Shown: positions 1-5,257 of the stretch, in pieces
Layout of the letters: each line of letters starts with the position of its first letter
How positions within the stretch are numbered: position 1 is the first letter of the stretch
Source: Deltaproteobacteria bacterium
Lineage (GTDB): Bacteria > Desulfobacterota > DSM-4660 > Desulfatiglandales > Desulfatiglandaceae
Direction: 5' to 3'
NCBI GenBank assembly: GCA_013349725.1
Contig: DUZB01000015.1
Span: 15,797-21,114 of the forward strand
Length of the DNA stretch: 5,318 bases
Made by a program: the position numbers and the translations under genes
Notes under the pieces: generated by a model
Told to the model about the DNA's origin: nothing
Databases searched by the model: none
Seen by the model: only the letters and a program-made list of their open reading frames with translations

Positions 1-164
1 AGGCGCTTGCAGCAGTCGCGATATGGCTGCCTGCCGCATCCGGCATCCAGAATTGCAGAGTTTGCCGGAAGAAGGTTTAACTGTTCTTCGATCCAGTCGT
101 TGCGCCGGTATTCATTGTTCAGAAGCTTTTTCAGCTTCATTAAGGCTCTTTTCAATGGGGTCAT
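1..164 (-). CDS. Class I SAM-dependent methyltransferase, N-terminal part (runs off the window)
   Basis: Only the first 54 codons are present; the gene continues past position 1. The translation begins MTPLKRALMKLKK and reaches a hydrophobic strand followed by a glycine-rich loop, AILDAGCGRQPYRD (residues 37-50). This matches motif I of class I (Rossmann-fold) methyltransferases, with the LDAGCG turn that binds S-adenosylmethionine; D40, G42 and G44 are the key positions. The ATG at 164-162 shares one base with the flippase TGA (TGATG) and has a strong AGGAGG site 9 nt upstream, inside the flippase gene. An internal ATG at codon 9 (position 140) is possible but has no comparable site. Being third in a polysaccharide operon, it may methylate a sugar or lipid carrier, but substrate-binding parts lie outside the window. 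The fold is fairly sure; the substrate is unknown. Confidence 0.8.
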   Translation of the reverse strand, partial: MTPLKRALMKLKKLLNNEYRRNDWIEEQLNLLPANSAILDAGCGRQPYRDCCKR

Positions 165-1546
165 CAGGAATTGCCTCCTCTCATTCCATCATTTTGGCCC
201 TGATTGTGAGCAGGCAGTTTTGATCCACGGGTTAATCGAATTCCGATGCCCATAAACCATGCTGCATAAACAAACCCTGAAATGCCCAAGCCCCATACCA
301 CGCCTTCAGGTCCGTACATCTTTGACAAAAAAAATGTAGAGACGGCGGCAACAACAGCGGAAACAACGATGGGGAAAATATATTGCTTGGGCCGTTTTGC
401 CAGCAGGCCAAAACCTGAAAAGATCTGGCCAAGGTAAAAAAGCGCCCAGGCCGAAGCCAGGCCCGGCAATAGGGCTGAAAATGCCACATATTTGAGATTG
501 CTTGTGAGAAGGACAATTCCATAATGAAAAAAAATGAAACAAAAAATGATCGCAACAGCCCAGACAATATAAAGCCCGGTCATCAAATAGAGCATCCCAT
601 TGGCGGATCGAACCGAACCAGGGCAATTCAGATTGCCTGCCCTCTGGTATGCGATGGGAATAATGAGGTTGCTCAACAAATTGGCGCCAAAAATAAGGGG
701 GTATGCCGCCAGAACGGATATGACCGAAAAAGCGCCCACCACATCAACGCCATGGAAAGCTTGAAGGGACCATCGATCACAGGATTGGTGAACCCACCCG
801 ATGATCCCCCAGATGCAAAATGGCCATGAAAAGGCGAGGATTTCTTTTCCAAGATCAGCCGCTCCCAATGCATCGATTCCCCTTTTTTTTTGCCCCGCAA
901 CCGAAGGGATAAACGATACAGAACGAAAGGTCTTTTTGTAAAAATGTTCCACCACAAAGGCCGCCAGAACAGCGGTAACAGCGTATCCCAGGATTACGCA
1001 ATCCGCATTCGAAAACAGGGCGATTACGAAAAACAGGGCGACAACCGGCTTCATAACCGCAGTGCCTGTATTGACAAGGGCGACAATTTTGCGATTTCGC
1101 GCCGCCAGAAACACCGAAAGCCTGAGGCCAAAATATCCCGTTACGCCCCCTGTAATCAACGAAAGGGTTATTAACACGACCCATCGATGCCATCCCGCGG
1201 CAGCGGAAATGGCGAACAACATCAGGCTCACGCTTACCATGAGAAAGGTCAGGCGCCCGGCAAAGCGATCGGTTACGAGCACAAATTCATCGGCCTGGCC
1301 CCGATCTTGACATATGGCCCAGAAACGCATAAACCCTTGGCCAAGGGGACCGAAAATGTTCGATCCCACAAGGAGCACGACCGTGTTTGCCAAGGCCATT
1401 CTACCGAATTCGGCCGGATCAAGGACATGGGTCAGAATTTTTACGCCGAGAACGACTCCCATGGCTGTGCCCAATTGTCCGACAAATACCCAGAGGGCCT
1501 CGGATCTCAGACCGAATATGCGCCGCGCCCATGATGTTATTTCCAA
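164..1546 (-). CDS. Polysaccharide / lipid-linked oligosaccharide flippase (Wzx-like, MOP superfamily)
   Basis: This 460-residue polytopic membrane protein probably moves a lipid-linked oligosaccharide across the inner membrane. Its length is usual for Wzx/RfbX-type transporters of the MOP superfamily. Long hydrophobic segments are spread over most of the chain, for example about residues 18-36, 52-66, 98-118, 123-142, 162-177, 184-200, 268-298, 318-342, 355-375 and 388-408. The N-terminal region has the family pattern of a first helix, a short LDPAEFGRMALA loop and a second helix (about 20-65). DRWSL at 257-261 resembles the DR-hydrophobic signature before a later helix in this group. The tail after about 440 is short, polar and cytoplasmic-looking. 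The start is TTG; a TAG lies four codons upstream in frame, and AGTAGG precedes the start. The next ATG (codon 29) would remove the first helix. It starts 9 nt after the GT39-like stop and overlaps the methyltransferase by 1 nt. The exported glycan cannot be read from sequence. Confidence 0.87.
   Translation of the reverse strand: MEITSWARRIFGLRSEALWVFVGQLGTAMGVVLGVKILTHVLDPAEFGRMALANTVVLLVGSNIFGPLGQGFMRFWAICQDRGQADEFVLVTDRFAGRLTFLMVSVSLMLFAISAAAGWHRWVVLITLSLITGGVTGYFGLRLSVFLAARNRKIVALVNTGTAVMKPVVALFFVIALFSNADCVILGYAVTAVLAAFVVEHFYKKTFRSVSFIPSVAGQKKRGIDALGAADLGKEILAFSWPFCIWGIIGWVHQSCDRWSLQAFHGVDVVGAFSVISVLAAYPLIFGANLLSNLIIPIAYQRAGNLNCPGSVRSANGMLYLMTGLYIVWAVAIIFCFIFFHYGIVLLTSNLKYVAFSALLPGLASAWALFYLGQIFSGFGLLAKRPKQYIFPIVVSAVVAAVSTFFLSKMYGPEGVVWGLGISGFVYAAWFMGIGIRLTRGSKLPAHNQGQNDGMRGGNS
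174..179 (-). promoter_or_regulatory. Strong ribosome binding site (AGGAGG) for the methyltransferase
   Basis: The minus strand reads AGGAGG followed by 9 nt and ATG. The site lies in the last codons of the flippase gene (residues R-G-G near its C-terminus). It settles the methyltransferase start at 164 and suggests that ribosomes finishing the flippase reinitiate on the next gene. Confidence 0.8.
883..891 (-). repeat. A9 homopolymer inside the flippase gene
   Basis: The plus strand has nine T, so the coding strand has nine A followed by four G, encoding part of Q219-K-K-R. Gain or loss of one base would shift the frame near the middle of the protein. It is a possible slippage site, in a loop between predicted helices. 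No variation can be seen in a single sequence. Confidence 0.85.
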
Positions 1547-1555
1547 ATCAGATAC

Positions 1556-3163
1556 CTACTGCCGCTGCAACAGAATGATTCTGCCCGTATCAGGGTGATA
1601 CCACGATCCTATTTTGACAAAATCTCCCTCCCTTGCTTTCTTCAGGAATAAGGCGCCGTCTCCCGGCCATCTCTTTTCCGTCCACAGAAGGTACTTAATT
1701 TCCTTCTCTTTGAAAAATTCCAAGGATTTCTTGTACCCATGGGCAACCATAGAGGGAAAATTGCTGTATGGATGGGGACATGGGGCCCCCGGATAGTCCA
1801 AGTTGGCGTAGAAGGAAATCCATCTCAAGATATCTGCATGGGCTGCGATTTTTATTTCCGCTCCATTTCCTTCTCGCTGCGAAATGACCTCCCCGATCTG
1901 TTGGAAAACCACCTTGTCCTCTTCACGGGATTTCAGGGTTTTTGGGAGGGCAAAGGCGAGAACAGCCATAAGAAGTATAACGAGAGCGGTATTCAGGCTG
2001 CATTTGAATCGGCGTTGCAGGTAGATCGCTGTTTTCTCCATTCCGAATCCCAGGAACACGGACCCGGGGATAATGAAAAGGGCAAAAAAACGGTCCGGAA
2101 TGATCCATGTCTCGATAGTGTGCAGATACAGAACCGCGAGGGTTGCCCCACAAAGGACCAGGAGGTAGCAAAGCCTTCCATCCTGTTTAATTCTGCTTTT
2201 CAGACCGACAAAACCCGCGGCAAACACGAAAAAAAAAGGATAAAATAAGGCCTTTACGAGCGAAGTAAGAATGACTCCCAGCGCGATAAACCAGGTCAGA
2301 CGCCTTGCCCTCTGAAGAAAAAAATCAACAATGCCGGGCTCCGGTTGGTTGATCAGCTGGGATAACTCCTCTCTGAGTCCGGCATAGGCAAGGAATGGGC
2401 CATGGAGTTTGTCTGCTATTCGGTCGGATCGCAGAATCGTCCTGACAGGCAGATCCATTTGGATCAGCACAGGAATAAGCAGGAGAGCCAGGAGAACCAG
2501 CGGCATGCAGAAAAAGGCAAGTCGACCAAATTTGTTGTCCTGTTTTGAAAAGAGAATGGCGCCTGCGGAAATTGCAATGAAGAGAATGGCTTCCATTCTT
2601 GCCCAGCTTGCCATAAGAAAAAAGAAGCAGCTCAGGATGAGGAGAAAACGGCCTTTTCCACCATCCATCTGTTGTACGAAAAAAGCCAGTCCCATGGCCA
2701 GAAAAAACCAGCAGACAGGGTCTTTGAGCACGTCCGCGCTCTTGTCTATGAATACCGGAATGAGCGCGAAGATCAGTGTTCCAAATAGGACAAACGGTTC
2801 TTTCACGAAGCGCTTCAAGAGGAAGAAAATCGGGAACAATGTGGAAAAACCGAAAAAAAGCGATACTATTTTTCCGGCAATCAGCCAGTCATGAACAATG
2901 GTATAGGTTCCGGCGATGAAAAAGGGAAGGACGGAAATATAGGACAGATAGCAGGAGACAAGGGCATCCCTGTTTCCATAGTACAGAGCCCTTGCCTGAT
3001 GGATATATAATACTCCGTCTGAATTAATGATATGGGTATTTTGGAATACGAAGATTCGTACAGCGAGACCGAGCAGGAATACCAGAAAAATATGAGGCAA
3101 TATAGCCCTGTTTTCAAGAAAGGCTGTATCTTTCAGAATGGTCTTGGGATATGAATCGGTCAT
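1556..3163 (-). CDS. GT39/PMT-like membrane glycosyltransferase
   Basis: The preferred ATG gives 535 residues: a GT-C type enzyme likely to transfer a sugar from a polyprenyl-phosphate donor on the periplasmic side of the membrane. The first helix (about residues 22-41) is followed by NSDGVLYIHQA, where D49 sits at the usual place of the catalytic acidic residue in the first periplasmic loop, with the Y and A spacing typical of GT39. Later marks are ADVLKDP (about 143-149, second acidic loop), MASWARMEA (about 184-192), resembling the family's LA-x-x-TRPE region, and RFFALFIIPG (about 358-367), resembling the RY-x-x-P signature. After the last helix (about 391-406) comes a soluble domain of roughly 125 residues. 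The ATG at 3163 has AAGGA 12 nt upstream; a TTG at 3211 would add 16 polar residues and has no clear ribosome site. It is first in the operon. The acceptor is unknown; it could modify lipid A, a glycan or a protein. Confidence 0.82.
   Translation of the reverse strand: MTDSYPKTILKDTAFLENRAILPHIFLVFLLGLAVRIFVFQNTHIINSDGVLYIHQARALYYGNRDALVSCYLSYISVLPFFIAGTYTIVHDWLIAGKIVSLFFGFSTLFPIFFLLKRFVKEPFVLFGTLIFALIPVFIDKSADVLKDPVCWFFLAMGLAFFVQQMDGGKGRFLLILSCFFFLMASWARMEAILFIAISAGAILFSKQDNKFGRLAFFCMPLVLLALLLIPVLIQMDLPVRTILRSDRIADKLHGPFLAYAGLREELSQLINQPEPGIVDFFLQRARRLTWFIALGVILTSLVKALFYPFFFVFAAGFVGLKSRIKQDGRLCYLLVLCGATLAVLYLHTIETWIIPDRFFALFIIPGSVFLGFGMEKTAIYLQRRFKCSLNTALVILLMAVLAFALPKTLKSREEDKVVFQQIGEVISQREGNGAEIKIAAHADILRWISFYANLDYPGAPCPHPYSNFPSMVAHGYKKSLEFFKEKEIKYLLWTEKRWPGDGALFLKKAREGDFVKIGSWYHPDTGRIILLQRQ
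2229..2237 (-). repeat. T9 homopolymer inside the GT39-like gene
   Basis: The plus strand has nine A, so the coding strand has nine T, encoding part of the P-F-F-F-V run of a transmembrane helix. Phe-rich helices make T runs likely by chance, so this is weaker evidence for designed instability than the A9 run in the flippase. A one-base slip would truncate the enzyme after roughly 60% of its length. Confidence 0.8.
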
Positions 3164-3248
3164 CGGGATAACGTGTCCTTCACTGGTGCGAAGACTGAGA
3201 GTCCGGTACAAGGGACTTGTTGGAATTCAATCTATTTCGGTTCATCGC

Positions 3249-3277
3249 ATTGTATGTGCTGCTAAGAATCCTTACAA
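3249..3277 (-). promoter_or_regulatory. Sigma70-like promoter for the polysaccharide operon
   Basis: On the minus strand, TTGTAA (-35, 3277-3272) and TACAAT (-10, 3254-3249) are separated by 17 nt, matching 4 of 6 and 5 of 6 consensus bases. Transcription would start near 3242, about 79 nt before the ATG at 3163 and about 31 nt before the TTG at 3211. It therefore does not decide between the two starts. It is the best-scoring pair I found in this divergent gap by eye. Confidence 0.5.
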
Positions 3278-3332
3278 AACGTATTGAAACAGGATAACAC
3301 TTTTTCCCTCAAGAGAGAAGGGGGGAAGTGAG

Positions 3333-3718
3333 ATGGGGAAGCATTTTTATCAAAGACAAAAGTTGGTGATTATGAATGGCCCTGGAGAGGTGTACAGGTG
3401 GTTGAAAAAACGCGGGATTCCCACCTATTGCCTGGACTACGACAGGCCTTTTCAACTCTGGAACCTTTTGCCTCCGGACTGCCGGTTATAGCAACCCGGA
3501 TTGGAGGAACAAAAGACCTGGTTGTCCATGAGCAAACAGGCCTCCTGGCAGACCCTGCCGACAGCAGTGAACTGGCAGAGAAAATTGGTTATGCCATGGA
3601 CAACTATGAAAAAATGCAGGAGCTTGCAGAAAGTGCCAGGGAACACCTTCTTTCAACCTATTCCCATCCCTCTATAAGAGATGTCTATTTTGAGCTCTAT
3701 GAATCCCTGGCGCCCTGA
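3333..3718 (+). pseudogene. Remnant of a GT4 (group 1) glycosyltransferase: internal deletion plus frameshift
   Basis: Two pieces in different frames look like one GT4 enzyme. Piece 1 (3333-3491) starts at ATG after a G-rich ribosome-site-like stretch and includes GEVYRWLKKRGIPTYCLDYD, which resembles part of a GT-B N-terminal domain. It soon stops at TAG (3489-3491). Piece 2, in another frame, is open from before a GTG at 3398 to TGA at 3718. From about 3458 it is clearly the C-terminal donor-binding region: LEPFASGLPVIATRIGG, then KDLV, GLLADP, and a helical tail ending FELYESLAP. The E in LEPFASG (codon at 3461) is the second glutamate of the EX7E motif; the first would fall near 3437 but is Leu in this frame, so the motif is broken. 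Intact GT4 enzymes have about 350-400 residues; only about 45 plus 85 recognisable ones remain, so roughly 200 or more are missing. The junction is near 3446-3462. It diverges from the polysaccharide operon and was probably once part of the locus. The C-terminal assignment is firm; the N-terminal one is inference. Confidence 0.75.
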
Positions 3719-3730
3719 GGACGAAACCAG

Positions 3731-4120
3731 TTATGTGCTTTTTGCATAATTTGCCACTTCAATTAGATTGCTGTCCGGATCTCTGAAATAGAAGGAAATA
3801 ATTGCCCCAGTTGCTCCTGTTCTTGCCACTGGGCCTTCGAGTATTTCTACCCCATTACTCCTTACATGCTCCATAGCCACGTCTAATCTGGTTTCAGTTA
3901 TAAAACAGAAGTCCCCAGAACCTGGAATTGGCTTATTCGCTTTTGGCTCAAATTCTTGACCTTGTTTATGGAGATTTATTTTTTGATTGCCGAATCTTAG
4001 CGCAACTCTATCTTCACCAAATATTTCTGCAACCATGCCAAGAACAGACTCATAGAACTCAACCGTTACGTTAATATCCTTAACCGTCAGGACTATGTGA
4101 TCAATGTTGGTTATGTTCAT
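3731..4120 (-). CDS. VOC-superfamily (glyoxalase/bleomycin-resistance fold) protein, STM3117-like
   Basis: The complete 129-residue protein has the vicinal oxygen chelate fold: two beta-alpha-beta-beta-beta modules that build a metal site. It opens with IDHIVLTVKDINVTVEFYESVLGM, the usual first strand and helix with ligand candidate H8. INLHKQGQEFEPKA (48-61) gives H51, and RDPDSNLIEV (113-122) gives E121, the typical closing glutamate. GPVARTGATGAI (97-107) and FYFRDPD match, from memory, the STM3117-like subgroup named after a Salmonella virulence-associated protein. The reaction in that subgroup is not settled, so neither lactoylglutathione lyase nor fosfomycin resistance should be assumed. 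AGGA lies 4 nt before the ATG, rather close. The stop is TAA. The gene converges on the pseudogene with a 12-nt gap and no terminator. A hand count over 340 nt gives about 41% GC, below the thioesterase gene, which hints at separate acquisition. Confidence 0.88.
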   Translation of the reverse strand: MNITNIDHIVLTVKDINVTVEFYESVLGMVAEIFGEDRVALRFGNQKINLHKQGQEFEPKANKPIPGSGDFCFITETRLDVAMEHVRSNGVEILEGPVARTGATGAIISFYFRDPDSNLIEVANYAKST

Positions 4121-4164
4121 GATTTCCTATTCCGAATATCATTTATTTCTATGGAATTTCGACA

Positions 4165-4194
4165 ATCATACCAAAGTTTCTGACAGATATTCAA
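4165..4194 (-). promoter_or_regulatory. Sigma70-like promoter for the VOC gene
   Basis: On the minus strand, TTGAAT (-35, 4194-4189) and TATGAT (-10, 4170-4165) are 18 nt apart, matching 4 of 6 and 5 of 6 consensus bases. Transcription would start near 4158, leaving a leader of about 38 nt before the ATG at 4120. This suggests the VOC gene is transcribed alone. Confidence 0.5.
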
Positions 4195-4221
4195 CAAAAA
4201 GGCACTACCCCGAAATGCCCT

Positions 4222-4242
4222 GGTGGGAGGGGTTAGGGGAGG
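4222..4242 (+). other. G-rich tract, possible G-quadruplex
   Basis: The plus strand has G runs of 2, 3, 4, 4 and 2 separated by 1-3 nt spacers. Three runs have at least three G, so a two-tetrad or bulged three-tetrad quadruplex is possible, though not a canonical four-run motif. It lies about 28 nt upstream of the VOC -35 box. It may also be a fragment of a dispersed C/A-rich repeat. Confidence 0.35.
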
Positions 4243-4361
4243 AGTCAGAGGCGGAAAGGATGCGGCGTTTGGGTAAACGGTGACTGCACCAATAGGGTTC
4301 TCAGCGGCAGATGGAGAAACAGACAATTATTCGATTACAGGCATTTGAATCGGATACATCC

Positions 4362-4390
4362 TTGCGCCCTTTTCATTTTTAAGATATATT
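4362..4390 (+). promoter_or_regulatory. Possible promoter for the thioesterase gene
   Basis: TTGCGC (weak -35, 3 of 6) and TATATT (good -10, 5 of 6) are 17 nt apart. The start would be near 4397, giving a leader of about 142 nt that begins just before the small TGCCG-TTT-CGGCA hairpin. The weak -35 and long leader keep confidence low; an alternative weak pair begins with TTGAAA near 4425. Confidence 0.3.
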
Positions 4391-4538
4391 CTCGATACTT
4401 TTTGCCGTTTCGGCAGGCTTGTTTTTGAAACATCCTCTATCCTGAGCTAAATCGTTGGAGCATGCCGGCAGTGTTCTTCCCCTTGCGCTGCTTTAATAGA
4501 GCTGAACAGATAACCCTTGTCCTTAGAAAGATGACAAT

Positions 4539-5006
4539 ATGAGAAAACTTAATCCCGAACATATATCGGCGGTCGCTAATGGCGTGAACCGCTGCCCCTA
4601 TTTCAGTCTGCTTTCCATGGGCATTGTTTCGCTTGGCCCCGGCCGGTCTCTATTGAAAATCGAGGTCTCGGAGAAGCACCTCCAGCCCTATGGCCTTGTC
4701 CATGGAGGCGTTTACTCATCCCTGATTGATGCCGCCTGTTTCTGGGCAAGCTATACCGAAGTGGAAGAACCGGCAGGATTAACCACTGTGGAGATGAAAC
4801 TGAACTATCTTGCCCCGGCATCTAATGGGATTTTCATGGCGGAAGGGGAAGTCATCAAAACCGGCAAGAGCATCTGTTTGAGCAAGGCCGTCATTAAGGA
4901 CGGGGAAAATGGAAGGCTTCTGGCCCACGGGACCGCGACCATGATGGTCCTTGAATCCATGCAGTTGGAGGGGCAGTCCCTTCTGCCGCCCAAGTTTCTG
5001 GATTGA
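4539..5006 (+). CDS. PaaI-family hotdog-fold acyl-CoA thioesterase
   Basis: The complete 155-residue protein has the hotdog fold. These enzymes hydrolyse acyl- or aryl-CoA thioesters in the cytoplasm, usually as homotetramers. The signature HGGVYSSLIDAACFWA (55-70) matches the PaaI pattern HGG-x4-L-x-D-x-A: H55, G56 and G57 fit the oxyanion region and D64 the catalytic acid on the central helix. It is followed by TTVEMKLNYLAPA (82-94), the usual strand with a conserved N-Y-L-x-P turn, then GEVIKTGKSICLSKAVIKD (103-121) and GTATMMVL (131-138), the closing beta strands. The length is typical, perhaps 10-15 residues longer at the C-terminus. The ATG has only a weak AGAAAG upstream; no better start fits the N-terminal helix. 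It appears monocistronic and does not obviously serve the polysaccharide genes. The substrate cannot be told; a broad CoA thioesterase is the safest reading. Confidence 0.9.
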   Translation: MRKLNPEHISAVANGVNRCPYFSLLSMGIVSLGPGRSLLKIEVSEKHLQPYGLVHGGVYSSLIDAACFWASYTEVEEPAGLTTVEMKLNYLAPASNGIFMAEGEVIKTGKSICLSKAVIKDGENGRLLAHGTATMMVLESMQLEGQSLLPPKFLD

Positions 5007-5034
5007 AAGTCCCATGTTGGTGAGGACGTCTTTG

Positions 5035-5071
5035 CGTTCCCACGCTGGATCGTGGGAACGAGGTGATCCAG
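5035..5071. repeat. REP-like palindrome with a loop-complementary downstream arm
   Basis: CGTTCCCACG (5035-5044) and CGTGGGAACG (5051-5060) form a perfect 10-bp inverted repeat around the 6-nt loop CTGGAT. ATCCAG at 5066-5071 is the exact complement of that loop, and CTGGATC pairs with GATCCAG over 7 bp, so two mutually exclusive hairpins, or a strained pseudoknot, are possible. Arms of this GTTCCCACG type recur, from memory, as dispersed extragenic palindromes in many proteobacteria. There is no U-run after the stem, so a classical terminator is unlikely. It starts 28 nt after the thioesterase stop. Confidence 0.75.
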
Positions 5072-5083
5072 AGGTTTTTATGT

Positions 5084-5118
5084 GAAAGTTGACGGTTTCC
5101 AGTTCACGGTTTACGGTT
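5084..5118 (+). repeat. Five-unit heptad tandem repeat (ACGGTT type)
   Basis: Consecutive 7-mers read GAAAGTT, GACGGTT, TCCAGTT, CACGGTT and TACGGTT. The period is exactly 7, with GTT kept at the end of each unit and ACGGTT kept in three of five. The outer units are more degenerate. It resembles the short tandem heptameric repeats known from some bacterial intergenic regions. Confidence 0.7.
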
Positions 5119-5257
5119 GAATGTGTGCTATGGCACTCACTTCTTTAGATAAAAACGACTCTACACTCGAAACTTTCATGACCCGTTATGATAACATGCA
5201 ACCTGGTTCTTATGGGGTGTGAATCAAGACTGTTGGTAATTTAGCTTAAATTTATCC

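Larger units (their letters stand above)
4121..4538. other. Divergent intergenic region between the VOC and thioesterase genes
   Basis: These 418 nt hold no convincing gene. They contain a promoter candidate for each flanking gene, a G-rich tract (4222-4242) and a small 5-bp hairpin TGCCG-TTT-CGGCA (4403-4415). An open frame of 69 codons on the minus strand (4117-4326) has Pro/Ser/Thr-rich low-complexity content that comes from the G-rich tract, and no family resemblance. Confidence 0.6.

Noticed and set aside
1739..2248. 169-codon plus-strand frame
   Set aside because: It lies wholly antisense to the GT39-like gene, and its composition is polar and irregular, as expected from the complement of membrane-protein codons.
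2409..2894. 161-codon plus-strand frame
   Set aside because: Antisense to the GT39-like gene; Arg/Lys/Ser-rich with no domain pattern. Long antisense frames are common opposite Leu/Phe-rich genes.
3398..3718. Open frame of 106 codons from GTG as an intact glycosyltransferase gene
   Set aside because: It has only the C-terminal GT4 region and no N-terminal acceptor domain or complete EX7E motif. Its first about 20 codons overlap the other-frame N-terminal-like piece, so it is treated as part of a pseudogene.
3719..3730. Bidirectional terminator between the pseudogene and the VOC gene
   Set aside because: The 12-nt gap has no inverted repeat or T run.
4117..4326. 69-codon minus-strand frame
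   Set aside because: Its Pro/Thr-rich content is a translation of the G-rich tract, it spans the VOC promoter, and no family resemblance or ribosome site is visible.
4403..4425. Hairpin TGCCG-TTT-CGGCA plus T-rich stretch as a terminator or attenuator
   Set aside because: Only five base pairs, and the T run is separated from the stem by GGCTTG. Too weak to call.
5035..5060. Rho-independent terminator of the thioesterase gene
   Set aside because: The stem is good but is followed by AGGTGATCC, not a T-rich run, on the plus strand; the minus-strand side is also not a clean U tract.
5121..5222. 33-codon plus-strand frame starting MCAMALTSLDK
   Set aside because: A stop lies immediately upstream, there is no ribosome site, it begins just after a tandem repeat and I recognise no family. 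Length is within chance.
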